Assembly: GCA_963736975.1 (NCBI GenBank)
Contig: CAVTQY010000001.1
Span: forward strand, 2,728,001 to 2,792,000
Length of the DNA: 64,000 nucleotides
Direction of reading: 5' to 3'
DNA from: CAVTQY01 sp963736975
GTDB lineage: Bacteria; Pseudomonadota; Alphaproteobacteria; Acetobacterales; Acetobacteraceae
Positions 9,405-18,351 of this stretch are shown here, piece after piece. Numbering within the stretch: position 1 is the stretch's first letter; each line of letters begins with the position of its first letter. The translations under genes and the position numbers were made by a program. The notes under the pieces were generated by a model that saw only the letters and a program-made list of their open reading frames with translations, searched no databases and was not told the origin of the DNA.

Positions 9405-10712
9405 ATGCGCACGCCCGTTACCCGCATCGGCATTTTGTCGGCGATCGTGTTGGGAGCGGTACTGCTGGGCGGAGGTTCGGCCGATGCCGCCGCTGCCTGC
9501 ACCGGACCGCAGCAAACCATTTCCTTCGCCAACTGGGCCGCCGCGGAGACCGCAACCGCGAAGGAGGTGAATGCCTCGATCGCGGCTTTCGAGCAGGCGA
9601 ATCCGTGCATCGAGGTTAAGCTGATCGCCATACCATTCGCCGAAATGGTCAGCCAGCTCACGGTCATGACGATCGGCGGGAACACGCCGGACGTCATGGA
9701 GCTTTCCAGCGGCATGCCGCAAGCATTGGCGGCGCAAGGAGCGCTTGCCGATCTGCGAAAGGATGCCGCACCGATTATCAGCGATATCCAGCCGGCGATC
9801 CTTCAGGACGGCGAGTATCAGGGCAAGCTGGTGGCGCTGCCGCTTTCGCTGACACCGCACGGCTTCTGGTTCAACAAGGCGCTGATGAAACAGGCCGGGC
9901 TGGACCCATCCAAGCCGCCCGAGACGATCGATGAGATGACGCATGATATGGCGATCATCAAGGCGAAACTTCCCAAAGTATATCCGTTCGCGATGATGAC
10001 CGCGAAGGGCGCCTACGCGGTGGTGAACATGTGGCCTTGGTTGCAGGCGTTCTGCAAAACGCCGCCGATGAGCGGCGGCCATCTCGGTTGGGCGCAGCCT
10101 TGCGCGGTCCAGGCGTTCACCTGGTTCCAGAAGATGGCGAAGCAGGGTTGGATGCCGGTCGGCAACAACATGAAGGACAACCGGCAACTGTTCGCGACCG
10201 GCCAGGTCGCCTTCACTATCGATGGTCCGTACATGCGCGGGATCGTTGGTTCGATCAATCCAAAATTTGCCGGTAATGCGGACTTCGCCGATACATTCGC
10301 CGCGGCGAAGGTGCCGGTAGGGCCAAGCGGCGAGTCGCGCACGGCCATCGACATCCATCAGATCGGCATGGGCGCGCACAGCGCGCGTGAGGCAGCGGCT
10401 TGGAAATTCGTGCAGTTCATGGTGAGCAGCCCGGACGATATGCGCGACTTCATCATCCCGGAGGGTGGCCTGCCGCCGCTGGTCAGCCTGCAGAAGCAGT
10501 TCTCATCGGCGCTGGACCAACCGTACCAGCAGGCCTGGATCAACGAGATCATCCCCGAGGCGCGGCCGATCCCCTATGACCCGAACTGGTTCCATGCCAG
10601 CGATTTCATGGTCAATGCCCTGCAGAAGGTGGTGAACGGCGGTGACGTGAAATCGGCGCTGAGCGATCTGGAGAACCAGCTCAAGCGTCTCTATCCGCAC
10701 GACCAGTCGTAA
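9405..10712 (+). CDS. Extracellular solute-binding protein of second carbohydrate ABC transporter
   Basis: 435-residue periplasmic sugar-binding protein. A Sec signal peptide (IGILSAIVLGAVLLGGGSADAAAA) precedes the mature part, which starts near CTGPQQTISFANWAAAE. The ribosome site AAGGAGG lies 8-12 nt before ATG 9405. The fold-family features AFEQANPCIEVKLIAIPF, GGNTPDVMELSSGMP and FATGQVAFTIDGPYMRGI are typical of SBP family 1. It feeds the two permeases immediately downstream. It is not closely similar to the binding protein at 5677-7017, so the two operons probably take up different compounds. Confidence 0.94.
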   Translation: MRTPVTRIGILSAIVLGAVLLGGGSADAAAACTGPQQTISFANWAAAETATAKEVNASIAAFEQANPCIEVKLIAIPFAEMVSQLTVMTIGGNTPDVMELSSGMPQALAAQGALADLRKDAAPIISDIQPAILQDGEYQGKLVALPLSLTPHGFWFNKALMKQAGLDPSKPPETIDEMTHDMAIIKAKLPKVYPFAMMTAKGAYAVVNMWPWLQAFCKTPPMSGGHLGWAQPCAVQAFTWFQKMAKQGWMPVGNNMKDNRQLFATGQVAFTIDGPYMRGIVGSINPKFAGNADFADTFAAAKVPVGPSGESRTAIDIHQIGMGAHSAREAAAWKFVQFMVSSPDDMRDFIIPEGGLPPLVSLQKQFSSALDQPYQQAWINEIIPEARPIPYDPNWFHASDFMVNALQKVVNGGDVKSALSDLENQLKRLYPHDQS

Positions 10713-10723
10713 GCCGCCGCCGC

Positions 10724-11602
10724 ATGCTGCGACGGGACCGCGCCTTCGTCTTCGGCACGTTGGCGCCGGCGGTGATCGTGCTGGTGTTCATCTTCATCTA
10801 TCCGCTCGGGCGGAGTATTTCCTACAGCTTTACCGACTACAATCTGATCAACCGCACCAACGAGTTCGTCGGGCTGGCGAACTACAGCCAGTTGTTCAGC
10901 GACCCGACCTTCTACACCGCGCTGATCAACACTCTCGCGCTCGGTATTTGCCCGGTGATCGGTGGCTTCGTGATCGGCTTCGCGCAGGCACTGGTGCTGA
11001 ACGAGATAAGATGGGGCCGCAGCTTCCTGCGCGGGCTGGCTTTGCTGCCCTGGGTCGTGCCGCAGGTCGTCGTCGCCTTCCTATTCGAGTTCATGTACAA
11101 CCCAAGCGTTGGCGTGTTCAATGTGCTGTTGCGCGATCTCGGCGTGATCAATCAGTTCCAGCCGTGGCTCGCGCATCCGGCCACCGCCCCGGCCGCCGTG
11201 GTGCTCGCCTATATCTGGAACGAGACTCCGTTCTTCATGCTGATGCTGCTCGCCGGCCTGCAGGCGATCCCGACCGACGTGATCGAGGCGAGCGTGGTGG
11301 ACGGCGCGAGCTGGGTGCAACGGCTGCGCTATATCATTATTCCCGGTCTGCGCCGTATCATCGCCATCAGCACGATCCTGATGGTGATCTGGAATTTCAA
11401 TAATTTCAGCATTATCTGGCCGTTAACTCAGGGCGGACCGGTGAACTGGACGCTCACCTTTTCGGTATGGGTGTACCGCGAGGCGTTCCAGAATTTCGAT
11501 CTCGGCTATGCAGCGACGGTCGGCGTGCTGTGGCTGCTGCTGTTGATGGCGGTCACTGCTTTGTACATCCGCACGCTGGCCGGTCGCGACGCCGCCGTAT
11601 GA
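10724..11602 (+). CDS. Carbohydrate ABC transporter permease, MalF type
   Basis: 292-residue CUT1 permease. Six hydrophobic helices begin with AVIVLVFIFIYPLGRSISYS. The EAA loop EASVVDGASWVQRLRYIIIP is intact. It lies 11 nt after the binding protein and its stop overlaps the start of the following MalG-type permease as ATGA. Together they form the second sugar channel of the window; again no ATPase is encoded nearby. Confidence 0.94.
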   Translation: MLRRDRAFVFGTLAPAVIVLVFIFIYPLGRSISYSFTDYNLINRTNEFVGLANYSQLFSDPTFYTALINTLALGICPVIGGFVIGFAQALVLNEIRWGRSFLRGLALLPWVVPQVVVAFLFEFMYNPSVGVFNVLLRDLGVINQFQPWLAHPATAPAAVVLAYIWNETPFFMLMLLAGLQAIPTDVIEASVVDGASWVQRLRYIIIPGLRRIIAISTILMVIWNFNNFSIIWPLTQGGPVNWTLTFSVWVYREAFQNFDLGYAATVGVLWLLLLMAVTALYIRTLAGRDAAV

Positions 11603-12475
11603 TCCGACGTGCAATCCACGGACGGCGCAATCGCACGGCAGTTCGCAAAGCCCATCTGGGACGCGTCGCTTTATGGGTGCTGACGGCGGTGCTGCTGGCG
11701 TTTTCGCTGCTGCCGATCGTCTGGATGGCGTTTACCTCATTCAAGACGCAGGCCGCCGTCTTCGGAGCGCCGGGCGCGCTGCTGCCGCATCCGTGGACAT
11801 TGTCGGCGTACCGCCAGGTGCTGGACAGCGATTACTTCCTGATCTATTTCAAGAACAGCATCATCGTGAACATCGCGGCGAGCCTGATCACGGTGGCGCT
11901 GGCGACGCTTGCCGGATACAGCTTCTCGCGCTTCCGGATCCCCGGCAAATCAGCGCTGATGCTGGGCATCCTGGCGATGCAGATGTTTCCTTCGACGGGT
12001 ACTGCTGATCGCGCTGTATGTCGTCTTTCGTCAGCTTCATCTGCTCAACACTTACACAGCGCTGATCCTCTCTTTTGTCACCCATGGGCTGCCCTTCAGC
12101 ATCTGGATGATGCGCGGCTTCGTCGATGCGGTGCCGGTGGACGTGGAGGAAGCAGCGATGATCGACGGCTGCGGACGGATGGCGGCGCTGCTGCGTGTCG
12201 TGGTTCCGATGATGCTGCCGGGCATGATCGCGGTCGGCTTGTTCGGCTTCCTTGCCGGATGGAACGATCTGGTCTGGGCTCTGACGCTGACCACATCGCC
12301 GAATATGCGGCTGATTCCGCCCGGCTTCGTCGCGACCTATGTCGGGCAGTTCGAGACCTACTGGAACCAGCTCATGGCCGGCTCGATGATGGTGAGCCTG
12401 CCGACCATGCTCGTGTTCGCGTTCCTGCAACGCTACCTCGTCCAGGGGCTGACCGCGGGAGCAGTGAAGGGATAG
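11599..12475 (+). pseudogene. Carbohydrate ABC transporter permease, MalG type (+1 frameshift)
   Basis: The start ATG 11599 overlaps the TGA of the MalF-type gene. The N-terminal part runs in one frame to LMLGILAMQMFPST and the C-terminal part continues in the next frame (VLLIALYVVFRQLHLLNTYT, then the EAA loop EEAAMIDGCGRMAALLRVVV). Removing one G from the GGG run at 11997-11999 restores a normal permease of about 290 residues. Because the rest of the operon is intact and every family motif is preserved, a base-calling error is as likely as real inactivation. Confidence 0.88.
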
Positions 12476-12493
12476 GTACAGGGAGGAATCCGC

Positions 12494-13216
12494 ATGACCG
12501 CGATGGCCGAACTCGCGCCCGGGACGCTGGATCTGTTGCGCCGGGTAAGCACCGATACCATCACAACAGTGCTCATGACGCATGGCATGCGCACGCGCGC
12601 CGTGCGGAACGTCCGGCCGGTCAATCCGGCGCGGTGCCACTTCATTGGCCCGGCCTACACGCTTCGCTACGTGCCGATCCGCGAGGATTTCACTGACAGG
12701 GCGAGTCCGGTATCGCCGGGGAGCCACCTGCACGGCCGGCTGGACGAGATCCCCGCCGGCAGCGTGCTGATGGTTGATATGGGTGGCGACGAGACGTCCG
12801 GCGCCATCGGCGACGTGATCGTGGCGCGGCTGATCGCGCTGGGAGTGGCGGGCGTGGTCGTCGATGGCGGGATGCGCGACGTGAGCGTGCTGGCCGGGAT
12901 GGCGCTGCCGGTCTGGAGCCGCGCCGCGGCGCCGCCGCCCAGCCCGCGCTCGCTGATGGCGGCCGATGTGCAGCAGGTGGTCGGCTGCGGAGGGGTGATG
13001 GTGCAGCCCGGCGACATCGTGGTGGCGGACGGCGACGGCGTTGCCGTAATCCCCCGCCACCTGGCTGATGACGTCGCCCGGCATGGCGCGGAGCACGAGG
13101 AAGTGGAGGCCTGGATCAAAGCCCAGATCGAGCGCGGCGCGCCGCTTTCCGGTCTTTATCCGCCGACCGAAGAGGTGATGGCGAAATACCGCGCTGCCAA
13201 AGCCCTTGGCGCTTGA
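12494..13216 (+). CDS. RraA family protein (HMG/CHA aldolase-like or regulator of RNase E-like)
   Basis: 240 residues. The ribosome site GGGAGGAA precedes ATG 12494. The core motifs GAIGDVIVARLIALGVAGVV and DGGMRD (the Arg-Asp pair that binds substrate and metal in the aldolase members) and the PGDIVVADGDGVAVIP segment place it in the RraA/HpcH-like superfamily. In sugar-catabolic contexts these proteins are usually aldolases or decarboxylases acting on keto acids rather than RNase E inhibitors. Being the last gene of the oxidoreductase / sugar-ABC operon, it probably processes the imported compound. The exact reaction is not determinable. Confidence 0.88.
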   Translation: MTAMAELAPGTLDLLRRVSTDTITTVLMTHGMRTRAVRNVRPVNPARCHFIGPAYTLRYVPIREDFTDRASPVSPGSHLHGRLDEIPAGSVLMVDMGGDETSGAIGDVIVARLIALGVAGVVVDGGMRDVSVLAGMALPVWSRAAAPPPSPRSLMAADVQQVVGCGGVMVQPGDIVVADGDGVAVIPRHLADDVARHGAEHEEVEAWIKAQIERGAPLSGLYPPTEEVMAKYRAAKALGA

Positions 13217-13233
13217 GCCACGGGCAAAAAAAT

Positions 13234-13255
13234 GGCGGGGCTTTGCAGCCCCGCC
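13234..13255 (+). terminator. Rho-independent-type hairpin after the sugar operon
   Basis: A perfect 9-bp stem GGCGGGGCT / AGCCCCGCC with loop TTGC lies 18 nt after the RraA-like stop. An A-run (AAAAAAA) precedes it and AAGTTT follows it, so the T-tract is poor on the plus strand but good on the minus strand. It closes the rightward operon that starts at 7203. Confidence 0.75.
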
Positions 13256-13425
13256 AAGTTTAGGGAGGAAACGTCCAAGAAAGCAGACAGCGCGGCCGAA
13301 GCCGCATTGCTGCGATGCACAACGTAAGGCTACCCCGGCTTCGCTTCAAGCGTTTTTTTGCATCGCAGCACGGCGCCCTCCAAATCGCTAAGGATAGCTT
13401 AGGAGATCGCCCGTAACCTGCGGAA

Positions 13426-14214
13426 ATGCGCGGGTATTTGCTGCTGGTCCTGTTCGGGGTCGGAATCGCTTTTTCGGCTCTTGCGAATACGCCGCCCACC
13501 CCCATCGGCGCACCCGGGGCGCTCTGCGAGCAGGCTATCGCGGTGGCGGAGCAAGGGCACGCGATACCGAGGCGGTTGCTCGCCGCGATCGGGCGGGTGG
13601 AGAGCGGGCGGCGCGATCCTGTCAGCGGTTCGTACGCGCCCTGGCCCTGGACCGTCGATGCCGATGGCAGCGGCTATTTTTATGAGAGCAAGGCGCAGGC
13701 GATTGCGGCCGTTCGGCAGTTCCAGGCGAGCGGGATCCGCTCCATCGATGTTGGTTGCATGCAGGTGAATCTGATGCATCACCCGGATGCTTTCGCCAGC
13801 CTGGAGCAGGCGTTCGACCCCGCCGCCAACGCCGATTACGCGGCGCGTTTTCTGCGCCAGCTTTACGCACAAACGAACGACTGGGGCCAAGCTGCGGCGG
13901 AATACCATTCCGCCACCCCGGCCCTGGCGGAGGATTACCGGCGAAAGGTGATGACGGCCTGGGGTCAGGCGCCAGTCGGGCCGGGCACTCCGGGTGTGCC
14001 GCCCATGGCGGCGGCCTGGGCGGCGACCCTGGGCAGTCCATTCGGGGCGGTACGGTCCTTCGGGTTCAACGTGCCGCGGCGGGGGATGCCTTCACCGATG
14101 GTGATCCGGAGCGCGCCGGGGGCCGCGCCCGGGCGGAATCTGGCGGCGTATCGGTCGATGCCGATTCTGATTGCGAGCCGGGTGCGCGCGGGAGGTGAAC
14201 CTCATATGCGGTAG
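13426..14214 (+). CDS. Lytic transglycosylase (SLT domain), exported
   Basis: 262 residues. A signal peptide (MRGYLLLVLFGVGIAFSALA) is followed by a transglycosylase domain. AIGRVESGRRDPVSGSYAPW carries the catalytic Glu, and IDVGCMQVNLMHHPDAFASL and AEYHSATP match the family-1 lysozyme-like fold. It cleaves the MurNAc-GlcNAc bond of peptidoglycan in the periplasm. The C-terminal 90 residues are Pro/Gly/Ala rich without recognised domain. It stands alone between a terminator and an SDR remnant. The spacing and length resemble the small SLT proteins found near flagellar or secretion genes, but none are present here. Confidence 0.9.
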   Translation: MRGYLLLVLFGVGIAFSALANTPPTPIGAPGALCEQAIAVAEQGHAIPRRLLAAIGRVESGRRDPVSGSYAPWPWTVDADGSGYFYESKAQAIAAVRQFQASGIRSIDVGCMQVNLMHHPDAFASLEQAFDPAANADYAARFLRQLYAQTNDWGQAAAEYHSATPALAEDYRRKVMTAWGQAPVGPGTPGVPPMAAAWAATLGSPFGAVRSFGFNVPRRGMPSPMVIRSAPGAAPGRNLAAYRSMPILIASRVRAGGEPHMR

Positions 14215-14582
14215 CGCGCAGCCGCATGCTCCTGGCGGAAGTTGGGCAGCATGGCCAGCCGGGCCGCGTTGAAGCTGTCCCACTGCCCCATATCGGGAAG
14301 TGGCGGAATGGTGATCGTCTCACGGCGCTCCAAGCCGACAAGGGCGGCATCGACCAACTCGCCGACCTCCATCATTGCCGGGATCTCGGCCGGGGACCGT
14401 CCTGAGCGTTCCCAGATCTCGGTCCGGGTCGCGGCCGGCAGCACCGCCTGCACATAAAGGCCGCGAGCGCCAAGTTCTGCCTGGAGGGTTTGCGAGAAGC
14501 TCAATACGAATGCCTTGGTCGCCGGTAAGATGCCCGGCATGAACTCGGGCGCGACCACGAGCACCGACCCTCGGCTCGGCAT
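14202..14582 (-). pseudogene. Short-chain dehydrogenase remnant (C-terminal half)
   Basis: 126 codons read as the C-terminal half of an SDR: ATKAFVLSFSQTLQAELGARG covers the active-site Lys helix, then YVQAVLPAATRTEIWERSG and a C-terminal tail typical of the family. The N-terminal Rossmann nucleotide-binding half, including TGxxxGxG, is absent; upstream sequence does not supply it in any frame. It is a truncated gene. The 3' end overlaps the lytic transglycosylase gene by 13 nt. Confidence 0.7.
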
Positions 14583-14940
14583 AGTACGCCTCCTTCGCGT
14601 CGGTTATGCCTCGCATACAGAATTCCTGACAGGCTCCGCCCGGAACTGTCAGCAATTCGATGGCTAGGGCGTCTAACTCATAACTAGGCTATATGTCAGG
14701 CGTTCATTTCAGATAACGAAGCCCCGCTGCGCAGCCGCCACGGCCGCCAAGCCACACGCGGGCGCCGTATCGCAGCGGGCATGATTGAGACGTTGGATGC
14801 AGAGGAGCTTCGAGGATCGGAGTTTGCAACCGAAACGGTGCGGCAATGCGCTGCGGCTTTACCGAGCGAAAAGTTGCCGGGACGGGCGGGCGCAGGCACG
14901 ATGCGCTCGCCGCGCGGGACTGACCCCGGAGGGTCGCACC
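14583..14940. other. Intergenic region between SDR remnant and STAND-like NTPase gene
   Basis: No gene is supported here. An in-frame extension of the downstream gene to 14785 exists but reads Arg/Cys rich and has no ribosome site. The region probably holds the lost part of the SDR locus on one side and the promoter of the NTPase gene on the other; no convincing -35/-10 pair is visible. Confidence 0.5.
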
Positions 14941-17058
14941 ATGCTCATTCCGACGCACGCGCAACCGCAGCGCCGGCCCGCTGAGCTGTTCACCAACCGT
15001 GAGCGGGCCAGAGAGCAGTTCATAACGGCCCTGGAGAAACCCCAGGGCGCCGAAGAGCACCGCGTGCTGGTCTGGTCCGCACCAGGCGGGCAGGGGAAGA
15101 CTGCGTTGCTGGAGGCGTTCGAGCGTATCCTGAAGCGGCGCAACGACAACGCCCGAAGTCTGTCGGCACCACGTCCGGGATTCGCGCTGATCGATTTCAA
15201 CAATGCAGTCAGCCGTTCCATTGCTCTGGCGCTGCTGTCCATACGCGAGAAGCTCGGCGAAACCGTGGGGCGGCATTTTTTCCCGGCATTCGACACGGCG
15301 TGCCTGCGCTACATGATGATGACGGAGCCCGGGGCGAACATCAAAGACCTTCGCGCGCGGCTGTTTTCCTCCGGCTCCGAAGCGTTGGATACTATCACCC
15401 AGGCCATCGAGGCCGGCGGTCAGGTCGCCGGACTCTACTCGGGGCTGCCGGGCTTCAGCCTGCTCTCGAAGTTCGGATCGAAGCTCGTAGGAAAGGCAGG
15501 GCACGCGCTCCATACGTGGTGGACGGAAAGCGGCGAGCGCGTATTCGCCGATATCCACGAGCTGTCGCAGGACGCGCTGCTGCGGAAACTGCCGAGCTAT
15601 CTCGGCCTCGACCTTATCGACACACTGGCCGCAAAGCGTGCGTCGCGCCTGGTGGTCATGATTGATACCTATGAGGCGCTGTGGCGCGGACACGGGCTCA
15701 GGGACGGGCCGGGCGCATTGCGGATCGACGATTGGGTGCGCCTGCTGGTTCAGGATGCGCCCGGGGTGCTGTTCGCGATCGCCGGCCGTGACAGGCTGCG
15801 CTGGGGAGAGCTCGACTCCGATTGGGTAGGTGTCATCGAGCAGCACATGCTGGGCGGGTTGACGCGGCCGGACGCTGAAACACTGCTTTCCAAGTGGCAG
15901 GTTGTCGAGCCCGAAATCACGGCGCGCATGATCGATGGGGCGCGCAGCCGGGAATTCGGGGAGATTGACCTCGCCGACAATACAGCAGAGGCGTATCTGC
16001 CTTTTTATCTCGAGCTTGAGGCGCGGACGTACGGCAACATCAAGGCCGGTGGCGAGACGCCGAAACCAGAGGATTTCGGCGGGGATCACCCGCAAATCCT
16101 GGCCCGCTTTTTGGATCATCTCGACATCGAGACGGATAAGCTGCTGCGGGTTGCGAGCTATCCGGCCATGCTCGATCCGGCGCAGCTGGGTATGTTGGCG
16201 GAGAAGTTCCTTGGCGGCCGAGCGAGTGCCGACTGGTCACGGGTTTACACGCGCAGCCTGGTTTCGGAGGAGCGGGACGGCACGCGGTTCCTGCATGATC
16301 TGTTACGCAGCACACTACAGGAACGCGAAAGACGTGAGCGGCCCGAGCTTTACCGCGACATCCACCGGGCGCTGTTCGCGTGGTTCGAGGAGCGATGCGG
16401 CTCTGACGAACCGAAGTCCATTACCCAGGAGCACGAACGAGCTTTCCTAGCCGCGCTCCGGCATCTGTCCAGGATCGACGAGCGGGAAACCGTACGTTGG
16501 TCCAACCGGCAGATGCAGCGGTTCGGTAACGCTGCGCGGTGGCGTGCTCTCGAAGAGGCCTGCGGGATCGTGCTCCCGCTCGCCGATCGAGCTTTCGGCC
16601 CAGAAGATCCGTGGACTACGGCGAATCTCTTCTCGCTTGCGTCCGCATTGGCCGCCAATAGCCGCTATGCCGAGGCTGAGCAACTCTACGGGCGGGTGCG
16701 GGCGATCGTGGAGAAGACGCTCGGGCCGGAGCATCCCTCGACCGGGGCGACGCTGATTAACATCGCCGATGTTTATCGCCTCACGAGCCGCTGTGCCGAA
16801 GCCGCGCAGTTGTTAGCAACGGCGCTGCGGGTACTCGTGGCGAAGCTGCCGTCGCGCCATCCGCGCATCGGAAGAGCGCTCCTGGGGCGGGGTCAGGTTC
16901 ACGCGGCTTGTGGTCGCAGGCTGGAGGCCGCTCGTGATCTCAAGGAGGCGATCGCGATTTTCGAAGCGGCCGGGATGCGACCCGAACAACGATGGGCGCG
17001 GGAGGCGCGAGAGGCTCTCGAGGCGTTGGGGCCGAATAATCTTCGACGGCAGGAATGA
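14941..17058 (+). CDS. STAND-like P-loop NTPase with C-terminal tetratricopeptide repeats
   Basis: 705 residues from ATG 14941, chosen because GGAGG lies 8 nt upstream; the open frame extends to 14785 but without ribosome site. The P-loop APGGQGKT is at residues 47-54, and a Walker-B-like strand RLVVMIDTYEAL near residue 240 is followed by a sensor-like FAIAGRDRLRW. A helical middle region follows, then TPR units from about residue 560 (ANSRYAEAEQLYGRV, EKTLGPEHPSTG) of the kinesin-light-chain type. This layout is that of signal-transduction ATPases in which TPRs sense a ligand. No effector domain is recognised at either end, so the output is unknown. Neighbours give no clue. Confidence 0.8.
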   Translation: MLIPTHAQPQRRPAELFTNRERAREQFITALEKPQGAEEHRVLVWSAPGGQGKTALLEAFERILKRRNDNARSLSAPRPGFALIDFNNAVSRSIALALLSIREKLGETVGRHFFPAFDTACLRYMMMTEPGANIKDLRARLFSSGSEALDTITQAIEAGGQVAGLYSGLPGFSLLSKFGSKLVGKAGHALHTWWTESGERVFADIHELSQDALLRKLPSYLGLDLIDTLAAKRASRLVVMIDTYEALWRGHGLRDGPGALRIDDWVRLLVQDAPGVLFAIAGRDRLRWGELDSDWVGVIEQHMLGGLTRPDAETLLSKWQVVEPEITARMIDGARSREFGEIDLADNTAEAYLPFYLELEARTYGNIKAGGETPKPEDFGGDHPQILARFLDHLDIETDKLLRVASYPAMLDPAQLGMLAEKFLGGRASADWSRVYTRSLVSEERDGTRFLHDLLRSTLQERERRERPELYRDIHRALFAWFEERCGSDEPKSITQEHERAFLAALRHLSRIDERETVRWSNRQMQRFGNAARWRALEEACGIVLPLADRAFGPEDPWTTANLFSLASALAANSRYAEAEQLYGRVRAIVEKTLGPEHPSTGATLINIADVYRLTSRCAEAAQLLATALRVLVAKLPSRHPRIGRALLGRGQVHAACGRRLEAARDLKEAIAIFEAAGMRPEQRWAREAREALEALGPNNLRRQE

Positions 17059-17374
17059 ACGTAACCGCGAACGTGCTTCTTGCCGGCTTATTTTAGCGAT
17101 CGTCGGGCCTCGTCGCCCGGGACGAGGCGACTGTGGGAGCAGTTTACTACGAGCTGGCCAGTAGCAAGGTGCTGTGGCTAGGATAGGTGCCAGTTGCGTT
17201 ATTGTTGACCGTTCTGGCGCACAACCGCACTGGATCGCCACACCCCGCTTCGCGGGGCTCGCGATGACGGGCGAGCCAGCGTCCTCGTCCCCTGTGCCGG
17301 CCGGCATAGCTGCTAATGAGCTCAGCCCGACCGGGCCCCCCTCCATTGCAGTGGAGTTGAGATGTTTTCCATGC
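17059..17374. other. Intergenic region with palindromic repeat
   Basis: No gene is seen. The region holds a hairpin CCCCGC-TTC-GCGGGG at 17243-17257 embedded in TGGATCGCCAC..GCTCGCGATGACG, a sequence type that occurs as a dispersed intergenic repeat in many alphaproteobacteria. It lies between the convergent ends of the NTPase gene and the SDR gene and may act as a bidirectional terminator. Confidence 0.5.
17243..17257. repeat. Palindromic repeat hairpin (CGCTTCGCG type)
   Basis: Arms CCCCGC and GCGGGG with a TTC loop, flanked by GATCGCCAC on one side and CTCGCGATGACG on the other. It lies between two convergent genes. Its identity as a family repeat rests on recall of similar intergenic sequences; no second copy was seen in this window. 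Confidence 0.5.
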
Positions 17375-18235
17375 TTAAAGGATCGGCTTGCCGCCAGTCA
17401 CTGCGACCGTTGCGCCCGAGACATAGCTCGCCTCGTCTGTTGCCAGCATGACATAGACCGGCGCCAGTTCCTTCGGCTGGCCCGGACGCTTCATCGGCAC
17501 CTGCTTGCCGAATTGTTTTACCTTCTCGGGCGGCATGGTCGAAGGGATCAGCGGCGTCCAGATCGGGCCGGGTGCGACGCAGTTCACGCGGATGCCTTTC
17601 TCCGCCAGAAGCTGCGCGAGCCCGGCGGTAAAATTCTGGGTCGCGCCCTTGGTTGTTGCGTAGGCAAGCAGTTGCGGGCTGGGCATATCGGCATTCACCG
17701 ACGTGGTGTTGATGATCGCGCCGCCCTCCCGCATATGCGCGATCGCCGCCTTGGTCAGGTAGAACATCGCGTGGATGTTGGTGCGGAACGTAACGTCCCA
17801 TTCCTCGTCGCTGATGTCTTCGATCGAGGAGAAGCTGGCCTGGTGCGCGGCGTTGTTCACGAGGACATCGATCCGGCCGAAGGCGGATTTCGCCTTCTCG
17901 ACGATCGCGCGGCAGTGCTTCGGGTCCTTGATGTCGCCCGGCACCAGCACGCATTGCCGTCCCGCCTGTTTCACCAGGCGTTCCGTCTCTTTCGCATCCT
18001 CGTCCTCGTTGTAATAGCTGACCAGGACATCGGCGCCCTCGCGGGCGAAGGCGAGTGCCACGGCGCGTCCGATGCCGCTGTCGGCGCCCGTAACGATGGC
18101 CTTCTTCCCGGCGAGCCGCCCGGATCCCTTGTAGCTCGCTTCGCCGTAATCCGGCTCGGGCTCCATCGCCGCGCTGCGGCCCGGCATGGGCTGTTGCTGT
18201 TCCTTGAAGGGCGGCTGGGGAAGATCTGCGTTCAT
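17375..18235 (-). CDS. SDR family oxidoreductase (YdaD/YhdF-like general stress type)
   Basis: 286 residues with a Pro-rich N-terminal extension before the Rossmann domain. Nucleotide-binding motif is VTGADSGIGRAVALAFA, the structural motif NNAAHQ, the catalytic YATTK, and PGPIWTPLIPS follows. The extended N-terminus (PPFKEQQQPMPG) is characteristic of the B. subtilis YdaD/YhdF stress-type subgroup. These use NAD(P)H on glucose- or aldehyde-like substrates, but the physiological substrate is usually unknown. It is a single-gene leftward unit, divergent from the liv operon. Confidence 0.92.
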   Translation of the reverse strand: MNADLPQPPFKEQQQPMPGRSAAMEPEPDYGEASYKGSGRLAGKKAIVTGADSGIGRAVALAFAREGADVLVSYYNEDEDAKETERLVKQAGRQCVLVPGDIKDPKHCRAIVEKAKSAFGRIDVLVNNAAHQASFSSIEDISDEEWDVTFRTNIHAMFYLTKAAIAHMREGGAIINTTSVNADMPSPQLLAYATTKGATQNFTAGLAQLLAEKGIRVNCVAPGPIWTPLIPSTMPPEKVKQFGKQVPMKRPGQPKELAPVYVMLATDEASYVSGATVAVTGGKPIL

Positions 18236-18351
18236 GAGCGCCTCGGGGCTAAGGAGAAGAGTGCTGCTGCAACGGGGGCGAACGCCGGCGGTTGCGCCGG
18301 GACTTGAGCGCAGCGCACACTCGCAGCCGCGTGAAAAGCCGGGGAGGCAGC

